In this document: one piece after another, positions 9,030-19,774 of the stretch
How the letters are laid out: every line of letters starts with the position of its first letter
Numbering within the stretch: the stretch's first letter is position 1
From: Funneliformis mosseae
Taxonomy: Eukaryota; Glomeromycota; Glomeromycetes; Glomerales; Glomeraceae
Direction of reading: 5' to 3'
Assembly (NCBI GenBank): GCA_910592005.1
Contig: CAJVPP010000564.1
Coordinates: 1-29,730 of the forward strand
Length of the DNA stretch: 29,730 bases
The notes under the pieces: model-generated
Seen by the model: only the letters and a program-made list of their open reading frames with translations
Told to the model about the DNA's origin: nothing
Database searches by the model: none
Program-made: the position numbers and the translations under genes

Positions 9030-11290
9030 ATATTACTTCTTTCTTAAGATTTCTGTTTTAACAGAAATTTCTTGAATACAGTTAAGTAGATTCTGATATT
9101 TCTTAGTTTTAAGGTATCTAATCTAGGTCAATATTAAAGAACGTGTATTCAGAATTTGTTTGCTTCCTAGATTTTTAAAAAGAAAATAAATACGAGTTGA
9201 ACATTGATAGTAATATGCGATAATTATTTGACTTTGAAGAGTTCTTTACGCGAGTGTTATATCGTCATTATTTAGTAGTTCGCCTAAAAAGAAAGTGTTT
9301 ATTAAAGTTCAAACATGATTTTTCATATGTCGTGCTCGTAAGAGAACTTGATAAGTACATTTAACTCTTTCAGTATAAAGTATATCCTTGGTATAGGATT
9401 TTGGTGGTTCAAGAGGTAAGTCTTAGATTAGAACTCTTTGCAATTTTTGTAGGATAAAATCGTTAATAATGGTATTTATCATTTTTCCTACAAACTAAGT
9501 TTGTTTAAGCTTTGTATTTATAAGATTAATTTTACTGATCTGAAATGATAATCTGAGGCTCCCAATTGGTTCTTTCAAGATAAGGTTTAAGTTGATCAGC
9601 ATGCGTCAGATTTTTTCTAATTCATCTGTCTAATGTTTGCAATTTATATATATCAGGTCATACAATACTATGGATATAGAACAGTACATCAAACTTATTC
9701 TTAAATTTATTTCCATGTACGTGTGATCGTGAAATATTGAATAAAAGTACTTTATCTTCAATTTGATAATCTATGCTTTTATGTATTTGGTCGTAACATT
9801 CCTTTTATTTTTGCTGTTGTTACAAAATATTCTATTGTGTATCGTATTAATATTGTTGCAATTGTATTGTTAAAAGACAATAATATTGTTCTATTGTTTG
9901 TGACAACTTTTGCATTGTAGTGGGTTGTGATACTCAAAGATATATAGATAGTATAGCATGTCATCTATATAGTAACTTAAAGGGTTCGTACTTAGTTATC
10001 CCTTATTGTGCTATGCGATATACGAATAAGACTGATAAAAAATAGGCGTTCTATTCTCCTTGATGTTGCTCAGCATATTTAGCTAAGATAGTACACAAAG
10101 TTTGATTAAAACGTTCAGTTAATTCATTTGTCTAAAGGTAATATAGTGAAGAGAGGCAATGCTTTGTCCCAATAATATATAGTAATGCAGCTATTAGCTC
10201 ATTTTAAAATGATGTAACTCTATCAGTTAATATTTTTTTTGGAGTCTCATATTTACATACAATTTCTTGAAAGATAAACTGTGCTATTGTTTGTGCAGTA
10301 TAATCAAGTACAGCAGCAGCTTCAGCCTATTTAGTGAGATACTTTGTAGTAACAATGATATATCTGTTACCTTGCTTAGTTTGTGATAGTGGTCCTACAT
10401 AATTAATTCCAATTCAGTTAAAAGGTTGTCCAACTAAAATTGAATGTAAAGGCTCTTATCATTGAGGTGTTCTTTATCATTAGCATACGTCATATGTTTT
10501 TACCTATTCCTTTACTGTGTCATACATCTTTGGCCAATAATATTTATGTACTAGTTTGTTAAAGGTTATGTCATGTTCTAAGTGTCCTCTGAAAGATTCG
10601 TTGTGAATATTGTGTAAAAAAGATTTAACTTCAGTTAATTTGATAATAAGGAGAAGGTTTGAAGGATTTTGAAAATTTTCTGGTAAATAAAGTAATTATG
10701 AGCAGTATAATGTTTTGCTTATTTTTGTATAGAAAGTTATTGTGTAGGTGTAGATGATTTAGGGTATTTTGATTGGATTAAATATCAGAAAAGGTTTTGA
10801 TATAAAATTATGTCTATATTAAATACTAGAGCTATTAGTCACACTGCTAACGCTTTCATTTTCACTCTAAATAATTTAATTTGATGTTAGATTTAATGGG
10901 AAGGTAATCTAGAAAGGATATCAGTATTTTAATATATTTTGCCTTTGTGATAGTGAATGTTATAAGGAAATTTCATGATTCGTACAATCCATCTCATAAA
11001 TTTATGAGGTGGATCAGGTTTGTTGAATAACTATTGCAGCACAGCATGGTCAGTGATTAAATCAAATGGTTGATAAAGGAGGTACATTTTAAAATGTTCT
11101 ATTGCTCAAACAGCAGCGAAACATTCAAGTTCAGTAAGCGTATAGTTCCTTTCAGCATTGTTAAGAGTTCAACTAGTGTATGTGACTACATGTTCCTTTT
11201 GTTGATCATCTAATTAAGTTAAAACAATACCTAGTAGGTCACACAAACTCATGTCAATAATTATTTAATAAGTTGATGAGCCCAATCATT
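9030..11290 (-). mobile_element. Decayed Ty3/gypsy retrotransposon pol (RNase H and integrase)
   Basis: The minus-strand translation is broken by many stops but clearly pol. In order, from high to low coordinates: RNase H (about 11240-10900) with TLNNAERNYTLTELECFAAV and LITDHAVLQQLF; then the tail HYHKGKIY and ILSRLPS typical of the domain end. The integrase zinc-binding end gives YDTVKE and DVC. The integrase core (about 10420-10080) gives GINYVGPLSQTKQGNRYIIV and KKILTD, then LTERFNQTL. A C-terminal region (about 9760-9030) includes TYQVLLRARHMKNHV and LINTFFLGELL. The first core Asp is Asn here. The reverse transcriptase and gag parts are absent, so the element is truncated near 11290. 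The element is inactive. It lies on the opposite strand to the gag remnant at 28981, so the two are probably separate insertions. Confidence 0.88.
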
Positions 11291-11544
11291 TAATTTATTT
11301 TTCAAATTTTGTCAGTAAAAATACACAATTATTTTAATTTGAATCTACTTATTAGAGTATTATAAATTTTCTAAATAGTTATGATCTAGAGCTATTCAAT
11401 AAAAAGCTAGACTATTATATTACAAACCTTAAGTTTATTGCTAATTAATATAAAGAAGTGAGTATAAAAAAACTTTTTTTGAAAATTATAGGTAGGAAAT
11501 AGTTCACTTAGTCTTGTTATTCAGGCAGTGTTAACTTTCAGGAT

Positions 11545-11635
11545 TATTCTGATGTTAAAGGCTTTAGGCTGACCTGATACTAGTCTCGTTAGGTTGTTTT
11601 AATGTTAAAAGTTTTGGGCTGATCTTATGGGTGAA
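11545..11635. repeat. Imperfect direct repeat of about 30 bp
   Basis: TGATGTTAAAGGCTTTAGGC followed by TGACCTGATA recurs about 50 bp later as TAATGTTAAAAGTTTTGGGC followed by TGATCTTAT. It may mark a short tandem duplication beside the truncated retroelement. The rest of 11291-11728 shows nothing else recognisable. Confidence 0.5.
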
Positions 11636-11728
11636 AGGTTAAGTAAATTATTATTAACATATAAAATGATACAATACTAATCAAAAATATTCTTTATACT
11701 AGAGTAAAGGTAAAATAATTACACAAAA

Positions 11729-12064
11729 ATGGAAAAAGAACTGTCTTGCAATGTAGATTTTATGGAAATTATATATGGTGAAACTGTTAATGAGGTTTCC
11801 TCTTTCATAATATTGCTTAAAAAAAACAGCAGAATAATTTATACTAAATTTTCATCATTAGAAGCAATGATAGATTTTGATAATATCATACCCGAGTACA
11901 TATCTAAAAAATAAAGCCTTCTTTTAATTTTTTATATAATAATTCTGAAGAAGATTTTATATTATACCTGGTTACATATCTAGAAAGGATAAGTCTTCTT
12001 CTAATATTTTATATAATGATTTCGAAAAAGACTTATCTTCTAGATTTATTGAGGGTAAACAATA
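11729..12064 (+). pseudogene. Decayed reading frame with two ~25-residue tandem repeats
   Basis: An ATG opens 61 codons (MEKELSCNVDFMEIIYGETV...) that stop at 11914. Just beyond, after a frame change, the sequence continues as KPSFNFLYNNSEEDF. A second copy of the unit then reads GYISRKDKSSSNILYNDFEK and ends SSRFIEGKQ with a stop at about 12063. The first unit begins PEYISKK, so the protein repeat unit was roughly (P/G)-x-YIS-K/R-K-x-K-(P/S)-S-x-N-x-LYN-x-x-E-x-D. One frameshift disrupts the first unit. I do not recognise the family. It may belong to a repetitive element, given the surroundings. Confidence 0.4.
11891..12042. repeat. Two-copy 76-bp tandem repeat
   Basis: Copies span 11891-11966 and 11967-12042. 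Both contain TACATATCTA, a CTTCTT block, TTTTATATAATAAT/GAT and GAAGAAGA/GAAAAAGA at matching offsets. The divergence, roughly a quarter of positions, means the duplication is old. The unit length of 76 is not a multiple of three, matching the frame change between copies. Confidence 0.6.
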
Positions 12065-14167
12065 AAAGGTGAGCAATACTAATATATTTAAGTTGCTTTG
12101 AATTTCAATTTCTCAATCTTTTACAATTTTTGATCTAGGTAAAATACGATCTACTCAATCTACAAATATTTTTAAAGAAGCTGAATTCAAGAAAGTGTGA
12201 ATACAAGTTTAAGTGATAGTATAAGTTAACCTTTATAGTCTATTTTCTTTAAGAGTTCTAAGTAATTGTTATTATCTATTAGCTGAAGACATCACCTCCA
12301 AGATCCTTTAAAGAAATTAAAGATATTATCACCCTAAAAAAGTTAAAGTTTATAGAACATTCTTTCTAATACTTGTCTAAGCATATATTAGTGAACATTA
12401 ATGAACAAAATTTGGTCAATAAGGTTGATCAAGTTGTCATAATTTCTATAATTCCTGATGAAATTCATAACTAACTCATAAACGTACTATTGGTAAGTTA
12501 GCATAAGCATTTTTTCAGATATAAGTGTAAGGGCGTATATTGATGACTTCTCTTGACATCTTTTTTAGTCTAAAAAGGATAGATTCATTAGAGCTATAAT
12601 AGATTCACTAATCCTCAAATATCGATTTCAAAAGATATGTAAGATAATTCTTTATGACTTGTGAGTATATATTATTCAAGACTATATATAACTACTTCTT
12701 GAAACAACAAATTAATCTCAATGCTTGAACTCAGTTTTTTTATAACTAGTAAAGATTCAATAGATCGTTATACTAGAAAGAGAAAATACATTGTAGAAAA
12801 AATTGTGCTATTGTTTAAGGCAATACATTCCATTTATAGAGAGAACAAATTTGACTAATTGAGATTCAACTTAAATATATCAAAGATATGAAATTGTTAT
12901 TCTCGAATTTTGATTTGATACTAAATAAGTAGATGGTGTCTGCATGAAAACTTTAAGCAATAAGAAAATAATATTTATTGAGATTTTTGAAGCTCCTAGA
13001 AACATAAACTAAAAAAAATAAGATCAGAAGAAAAACAAAGGTTTTAAAAGCAGAAAAAGTAAAGATAGAGGAAAACTGAGCTTCTTTAAACTTATAACAA
13101 AGAGAAGAATTGCCAGGCGTCTTTTATTAGTAGAAATAAATATGTACAAAGATATTAATAATCAAGATGCATTCACATAGAAGAAAAGCTATCTAAATTC
13201 AAAAGATACATCAAAGAGTTTCTTATGATTTTCTACAGCTTTTATCTGAAGAACCAGAAAATAATATTGTTGAAGATGAACAACAAGTCGATGAAGATGT
13301 AGATGTAGAAGAAAAAAAATCGATAATAAAAAAATAGAAATTTCAGAGGAAAAATTGTTAAAAATGATGACCTTTTGTCGATATAATATAATCAACTATT
13401 ATTAACAGTTTTTTTTTCAAACGTATAAGCAAATATTTGTCAATAATGTCAAACAGTATAGAACTCAGTGTATCACATGATTATAATATAGACAATATAT
13501 ATAAAATTATACAAACTACTTGTAGAATCAAACATGATTGGTTAAAGTTTTGAAACAAATTGAAAACAGGGCTTATAAGACTCTTATAGGTCTCAAGCTT
13601 AATTTTATTTAAATTTGGACAAAACCAATTAAGTTTAGCACATAGTTAAAGATCATTTTTTTGACGATTTTTAATTGACCATAATAAAGTGGTTTAAATG
13701 TAACAAGCGTCGCCAATTATTTTTATTTATTTTAAAAAAAAATACTTTATGTATTAAGTATTTAAAATATTTTGAGGGCTTTTTGTTAATTTAGCATTAA
13801 ATCTACTATTTTTATTTTGAATGAGAATTTTTTAAAATTTTACGATCAATTGTAAATGGAAAAAATCTTTATTGTTCGGATCTTTTCTCACTGATCCATT
13901 TTATAATGCTGGTCAGCATTACTAACGATCTTTTGGGAAAGGACAGAGAAAAAAATAAATACAAAAGTGTTTTCGAATGAACTGTTTAATAAAAGACAAC
14001 AAATTTGATCAGATCAAATAACATTATATCAATTATAAGACTTCCATTATGAAGATACATAATTACAGGAAACATATATACATTAAAAAAAAAAAAAAAA
14101 ATAATTAAATAAAAAATAATAAATAAATAATAATCAAATAAAATTTACTCGATTACTTTTGGTCTCA
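12065..14167. other. Decayed repeat-like DNA and 3' flank of the disordered-protein gene
   Basis: Translations in both directions give only short runs. One suggestive plus-strand piece near 13240-13335 is acidic and reads LQLLSEEPENNIVEDEQQVD and onward to a stop, probably the tail of a dead gene. Part of 13440-14167 must be the 3' flank of the minus-strand gene ending at 14168. A short palindrome, AATGCT-GGTC-AGCATT, lies near 13906-13921. Confidence 0.4.
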
Positions 14168-17035
14168 TCATCGACAAACTGCCGGAGTTAATGTCACTCT
14201 TATTACACCATCAACATCTACTTGACTTGGTTTTCCTAATTTTGCTTTTTCCTCTGGTCTATAATGAACAGATCCGGCTACAGAATTGGTCGATGATGAG
14301 TTTCTAGCTAAATCTTTTTGCCTATTCTCTTTTTGTGATTCTGAATTAGTTTCACTTGAACGTCCAAGAAAATTAGAATTTAAAGGGACACCAATACTAG
14401 GATTAGAATTCGTGATACTAGAAGAGGAAGCAGCAGTCGTTACAACTGTAGAAGTGTTTGAAATTAGGGCTTTTATTTTTCCAGTGATTGGTTTTTTACT
14501 ACTCGACATTTCTGAGTTAGCAATTAAAGCTTCAAATCTTTCCATCTTTCTTAATTTCTCTGGATCTGGAATAGCGGGAGGACTGCTTGGATCATTTTCA
14601 ACTCCACGGCGAGGTCTTACAATTCGTGGCAACTGTTGTGGGAATCTCGAAGTTCTTGATGGACTTAATGGTGGAGATTGTGGTGGATTATTAATAGGTG
14701 AACGTAATGGCAATATCAACGGAATTGGTGCGGATGGCGATCTTGGTGATAAAGGAGATGGCATTTGATGTAATACAGGCGAACTCATTTGCGAAACTGG
14801 TGGGCTTGTAGCATCCCTTACTGTTTGTTTATTAAAGATTCCACCTAGAATATTAATTCCAACTTTTTGATATTTGTTTGAAGTCAAAACTGGAGAAGGC
14901 AATGGTTGAAATGAATCCGATTCACTTTCTTCCAAAGGAATAGGACGTGGGGTGCGTGACACGGGCGATGGTGGTGAATTTGGCGGGGAATATGGTGGTT
15001 GTTTACGTTTCGACATTTCCTTACTTAAAATATGTTCAAGGGAGTTCGAACGAGCTACTAAATGAGGCGGTTTGTTGATTGGGGGTTCACAATGTGGGCT
15101 ATCATCATCCTTTTTTCGTTCTGGTGGTGATGATGAAACATCATCTTTAGATCTTCGTTGTGAAAAATAATCGCTCATTGTTGTATCTTGTGATGATTTA
15201 CTCGGTGAAGATTGGTTTTCTTTCTTACGCATTTCAACTTTTTCAGCAAGTTCTTGATATTCTATAATTCTATTCTGTTCTAAAGTTTTAGTGACAATTT
15301 CGTCACCATTCTTATTTTCTAATTTTACCCCTTCTATTTGAACATTTACATTATTGCTATTATTTGACGCTTCTTCGGCAAATCTTTTTTCCAATTTTTC
15401 TTTTCTTCGTCTCTCTCGTCTTGCTTCTCTATCTTCTACTTTGGCATTGCTACATTTTTTGGTTTTTCGTTTAATAATTGGTCTTGATATTTGGGGAGGT
15501 TGTGGTTTACTATTAACATTACCCACCATTCCACCAAACGACATCATCAAACTTTCCTCTAAAATGTGACGTCTAAATACTAAGGACGCACGATTTGGAT
15601 TTGGTACAATGATTGACTCGCGCTTCCTCTGAGGATTAACGCGTGATAAACGATTAGGATTGGAAGATAATACTTTTGAATTTCTTTTAGGATTCACAGA
15701 AGCAAATAAACGTGAAATATTATTATTATTATCATTATGATTGTTATTATTATTATTATTGTAGTTCTTGTTTTTGTTTTTGTTTTTGTTATTACTATTA
15801 TTCTTATCATTAATATTATGATTAGATGAAGCATTGGCTACAAGGTCTACACGTCGAGGAAGGGGAACTAAAGAGGCGTGAAGTAATTGAGGTGGTTTGG
15901 ATGATCCCGGTAACCATGGGTACGTTTGGTTTTTAACTGGAAGTAAGTCAGCCTCCATATCTGTTGGATCATTAGAATGTACTGGGTTCGAAGTAGGTGC
16001 GAATTCCATATTCTTTTGAGACATTTTTTTTTTATTAACATTTCCGCCTTTTTTAACCTGCCTTCGGTTTGTTTTTGAAGGAGATCTAAAAGGGGATCGT
16101 TGTGCTAATAATCTTGGGTCAATAAATGATTGTTCATTTGGTATCATGATCGCCGGTTGTTTACTATTCGTGTTAAAACTCTTCCCTTTGCCCCCTCTAC
16201 TTTTTTGAGAACGAATCATTGAAGAACGTTTTTTCTGTTTCAACATTTTAGAATCTTCGGTTGAAAAATCTTTAACGCGTGATTGTGGCAATGGTGGCTG
16301 ATGCTGTGGCGTCTGCGGAGGTGAAAACTTATTGATATTTTGTTTATGTTCGTGTATGACAGGTACTGTAGCCGAAAGGTTTAAAGGTTTAGGAAGTGAA
16401 TTCATTGATTGATTTTTGTTAACAATAATATTGTTATTGTTATTATTAGACCGTGTATGGATGGTTGATTCATCTTTTCCAGCAATAGATCTCATTGAAG
16501 AATCTTCTTCATTAGGAGATAGTGTAGGACTATGGAGGATTTCTACCACTTTAACAGTCGTTACCGTAATCCCTCCAAATGGTGATTGGGGTTCATTATC
16601 GGTCGAGACACGTGATTCAGGTCGACTCATAGTATTGATTGGGGAAATTGGGGGAATTGAACTCTCGGAATGAGATGAAGTGGATCGAGGTTGGTCATTC
16701 TGTTGTGATGGTTCTTGAGAAGCGGAAGGTGATGGAATTGTAAGGGGTGACGTGTTAGGTGATGAACATCTAGCAGGCTGTACGGAATCATCCACGGGGG
16801 TGCCATTATTTTGTGAATTAATATTATGATCAGGTATGTCATCATTTGAATCACAATCGAAATAATCGGAACTATTGTTATCTTGCCAATTTAATTCATA
16901 AGTGGCATATCTCTTTGCAGTATTTTTTGAAGGGGTCGTACATGATCCTTTTTGATCTTCATCCTCATCATCAGTGATCCAATGATGGGTAGGTGAAGAT
17001 GATGAAGGTATGTGATCTGTGTTAGGTTGTGACAT
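14168..17035 (-). CDS. Large intrinsically disordered Pro/Ser/Asn-rich protein, unknown function
   Basis: No family is recognised. From the first in-frame ATG (17033-17035, MSQPNTDHIPSSSSP) one exon encodes 955 residues. Nearly all of it looks disordered: many SP/TP sites, PPxP-type runs (SPPNSPPSPVS, SPRSPSAPIP), an Asn/Lys tract encoded by microsatellites near 15715-15830, and a shorter Asn run near 16430. The main ordered candidate is a strongly charged helix around residues 530-560 (EDREARRERRRKEKLEKRF). A second conserved-looking block, PEKLRKMERFEALIANSEM, lies near residue 825; the C-terminus DVDGVIRVTLTPAVCR may be structured. Two KEN sequences occur at residues 605-607 and 902-904. 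Dense SP sites suggest CDK/MAPK regulation, which is inference. The frame stays open for 78 codons before this ATG (to a TGA at 17270-17272) without another ATG, so an upstream exon joined at an AG near 17245 is possible and the true N-terminus is unsure. Confidence 0.8.
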   Translation of the reverse strand: MSQPNTDHIPSSSSPTHHWITDDEDEDQKGSCTTPSKNTAKRYATYELNWQDNNSSDYFDCDSNDDIPDHNINSQNNGTPVDDSVQPARCSSPNTSPLTIPSPSASQEPSQQNDQPRSTSSHSESSIPPISPINTMSRPESRVSTDNEPQSPFGGITVTTVKVVEILHSPTLSPNEEDSSMRSIAGKDESTIHTRSNNNNNNIIVNKNQSMNSLPKPLNLSATVPVIHEHKQNINKFSPPQTPQHQPPLPQSRVKDFSTEDSKMLKQKKRSSMIRSQKSRGGKGKSFNTNSKQPAIMIPNEQSFIDPRLLAQRSPFRSPSKTNRRQVKKGGNVNKKKMSQKNMEFAPTSNPVHSNDPTDMEADLLPVKNQTYPWLPGSSKPPQLLHASLVPLPRRVDLVANASSNHNINDKNNSNNKNKNKNKNYNNNNNNNHNDNNNNISRLFASVNPKRNSKVLSSNPNRLSRVNPQRKRESIIVPNPNRASLVFRRHILEESLMMSFGGMVGNVNSKPQPPQISRPIIKRKTKKCSNAKVEDREARRERRRKEKLEKRFAEEASNNSNNVNVQIEGVKLENKNGDEIVTKTLEQNRIIEYQELAEKVEMRKKENQSSPSKSSQDTTMSDYFSQRRSKDDVSSSPPERKKDDDSPHCEPPINKPPHLVARSNSLEHILSKEMSKRKQPPYSPPNSPPSPVSRTPRPIPLEESESDSFQPLPSPVLTSNKYQKVGINILGGIFNKQTVRDATSPPVSQMSSPVLHQMPSPLSPRSPSAPIPLILPLRSPINNPPQSPPLSPSRTSRFPQQLPRIVRPRRGVENDPSSPPAIPDPEKLRKMERFEALIANSEMSSSKKPITGKIKALISNTSTVVTTAASSSSITNSNPSIGVPLNSNFLGRSSETNSESQKENRQKDLARNSSSTNSVAGSVHYRPEEKAKLGKPSQVDVDGVIRVTLTPAVCR
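15715..15800. repeat. In-frame microsatellites coding for Asn and Asn-Lys runs
   Basis: The plus strand shows ATT trinucleotide repeats followed by three to four TTTTTG hexamers. On the coding (minus) strand these give KNKNKNKN and a poly-Asn run. Both unit lengths are multiples of three, so slippage would change protein length without a frameshift; length variation between isolates is likely. Confidence 0.8.
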
Positions 17036-17426
17036 ATCCTTTGAATTTTTTTGATATTGTCCGAAAACTGAACTCCACAATTGTCTGATATGCGAGCGTG
17101 GATGCGTGACCACACTTCCTAAAGAGTGAAAGGCTTGTCGAAGCCGCAAAGCGACCGATGTTAAAAGTTTACAAAAAGGATTATTAACGCGAAACTTCAA
17201 TGAGTTTCGCAAAGGGGAAAAGGTTTTTTTTACAGCAGTTGGAGCTGTTGTGACGTTAATTTTATTTATTCAACTTTACAACGTAGGGTTCTGTTTTTAG
17301 TAAAGAAAATTTGGTTTGAATTAAGGGCAAAAGAAAATAAATTACTTTTCGTGGTATTTGTTTTTTTTGAAATAGGTTTCTCTTACGTTTCTAGACGATC
17401 ATAGATGACTTGTAGGTATCTTTATA

Positions 17427-17457
17427 GCATACAAACTTATATTTGTAGTTTGTATGC
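17427..17457. promoter_or_regulatory. Perfect hairpin upstream of the disordered-protein gene
   Basis: GCATACAAACT (17427-17437) and AGTTTGTATGC (17447-17457) form a perfect 11-bp inverted repeat with a 9-base loop. It lies about 390 bp before the chosen ATG of the minus-strand gene, in its promoter or 5' leader. It could be a binding site for a dimeric factor or an RNA hairpin; the sequence does not decide. Confidence 0.45.
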
Positions 17458-18615
17458 GGAACTGGATATTACAAGTATGTATATGAAACGTGGAAAGTAG
17501 GAAATTTTCTCTTCTTTTTTTTTTCCCAAAGTCGGCTAAGAAAAAGGATACAAAGCTTAACAAAGAAAAGAAGACGTCACGGTTTTTTATGAGACGAGGA
17601 AAAATGTAAGATAGGGAAAAGGCGGGATAACCCACTAATATTTTGGTTTTAAAAGGTGCAAAAAAAAAAAAAGAGGCTGCAGTTAGCGAACAAGAAAACG
17701 ATTTTTTTTTTTCTTTTTTGGGGGTTATAAATAAATATACATCATACCTTTTTTACCCAAGTTGAAAGTGAATAAAAAGAAGTTTAGGCGTAAAATTTCA
17801 TAAGAAATTATTTCATAAACAATTTTTTAAATCAATTTATTCTTTTTTGAGGTGGTGATACGAGATAAAAATTTTTAATAACCCGAAATTTTTTTTTGTA
17901 AATTTTTTATTTGAAATGATCGTTACACGAATTAAATGACTTTGCCAGAATTACAGGTTCAAAAAAAAAGATTAATGGATTAATTGGGTGGTTTCACTTT
18001 TTCCTGACTGGGTGAACCTTAATGTTTTAACACAGAAACGCACAGCGTTAATAATTAATATAGTGTATACTTGAAAAAAAAAAAGAAAAAAAAAATGGGT
18101 TTTTTCGAAATTTTTATTTCGGAGAATTTAGTAGTGAATTTATAACCTTCTACCCGAAACTTTCTTGTTTTCCACATTTGTTTAAACGTATATTATTTAT
18201 TTTCAATTAATATGGTATATATTTATTTTTTTTTATTTATTTTTTTTTTTCATTTTAAAAAAAGTTTTTAAAAGATTATATAATAGAATTGAACATGTTT
18301 CATTTAAATTTAAAATGAAAGTTGTCACGTTAATCGATTTGCAATGCGGTGATCGGATTTGCCGGGACGTCGATTTTGATTTTTGGCGGTAAAAAAAAGG
18401 AACACAAAAAAAAAAGAAAAACATTAATCATCTTTTTTACAAATTTTTTTTTTTTTTTTAAGAAATAAAAAAGATTTCTTGTTAAATAATTCCGAACACC
18501 TTTTCTCGTGAATCATTATTATTTGATTTGATACATATTTATTTATTAAAATGAAATCTTTTTAATGACTTTGATAATAATGATTAAAAGAACTAAATTC
18601 GGATCCAGTTTTTTT

Positions 18616-18652
18616 ACACCAATCAATAAAAGGTTGAACCTTTATTTGGTGT
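18616..18652. repeat. Imperfect 37-bp palindrome
   Basis: ACACCAATCAATAAAAGGTT is followed directly by GAACCTTTATTTGGTGT. The arms pair ACACCAA with TTGGTGT and ATAAA-GGTT with AACC-TTTAT, with small bulges. It could be a fold-back transposon end or a cruciform site. Confidence 0.55.
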
Positions 18653-19774
18653 ATTATTGACATTATTAAAAGAAAGAAAAAAAACAAACAAAATCAAAAT
18701 AAATAAGTCAAACACTGACACCCCTGTTAAATAATTTTAAAAGAAATTTTTTTTTATGTTATAACCTTGAGGGTACTCCATAAAACAAATAAACTATTTT
18801 CGATATTTCACCAATCACGTTCTTCGATACTCACACACACACATTCACTGGTTCAACAAATAAGAATCACAATACATACATTGTCAAATGAAACCAGGTA
18901 ACCCTTAAAACCATTAATTTAAAATTAGCGTTTACAATCATAAATACATCACTTTTTTAAACCTAACCAGTTTTTAATATTAAAATTACGTAATGGTGAG
19001 ATGCATTAATTAGAACTGTAATTTCCGTAACACCAAATGATATACTTATTTTATTATTAATCATTGTAAATATATAAAAAGAAATAAAATTAAGAATATC
19101 AGTTTGAAATAATGAAATTTCCTCTTTTACTCTAATTTTGTATCACTCATTGTAATTCCTTCGAAACAAATTTATGACGCGCCCATTCCTGAGGAAATAC
19201 TTAATAATCCAGGCATGATGTATTTATATCAGCACACTAGTTTATTTTTACTGAATACATTTAATCTTTTTACCCAATCAAAATCTAACAAAATCTATTT
19301 ATAAATTGTCGAATAATTTTGTAAGACATGTGAATTACCATACCCTAACGCTAAATCGTCACTTATTTAGTGGTTTATCACTCGTTTGTTATAAAAAAAT
19401 TATTTTAAACGTTGGTACTGATTTAACTCTTGATTTTGGATAACCTTAAATCATCCGATATAAGACACGTAAATTCTAACTGGTTTAATAAGCAGCACAT
19501 ATAAAAGATGGTCTCGGATACGTTGAAATATAAATCTGGGATGAAATTATTATTTATTTAAAGATTGTAATTTGCAAATAAAAAATGATCCATGTAATAA
19601 TTACATAGAGTTGATATAATGTCTTTGAATATATTTAATTAAATCCTACTTAAAATTTTTAAAGTACCATAAAAAAAAATTAGTGCTTATACTAAAGAAT
19701 TATTGGTTATCATTATAAAGTTGTAGAAGGGTACCTGTTCATTACTGTTTCTCATTATTTTTGTCACAGAATCT

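Larger units (their letters stand above)
17273..19774. other. Intergenic region between the disordered-protein gene and UBE2C
   Basis: The left part contains the presumed promoter and 5' leader of the minus-strand gene at 14168, rich in T runs. The right part should hold the 3' end of UBE2C. No other protein gene was recognised. Short palindromes occur at 17427-17457, 18616-18652 and ATGTAATAATTACAT at 19592-19606. A plus-strand open stretch near 19150-19300 (YDAPIPEEILNNPGMM...) lacks a start codon and a family match. Confidence 0.5.

Noticed and set aside
14286..14768. 160-codon plus-strand frame and several smaller ones within 14286-17115
   Set aside because: They lie opposite the long disordered-protein gene and merely mirror its Pro/Ser/Gly-rich codons.
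17036..17212. Start of the disordered protein at 17212, giving 1014 residues
   Set aside because: The codon at 17210-17212 is TTG on the minus strand, not ATG. The first true ATG is at 17033-17035, so the coding region is called from there and the upstream frame treated as a possible exon only.
19150..19300. Plus-strand stretch reading YDAPIPEEILNNPGMM and onward
   Set aside because: Preceded by an in-frame stop without an ATG or a good acceptor, and quickly becomes low-complexity; kept only as a note.
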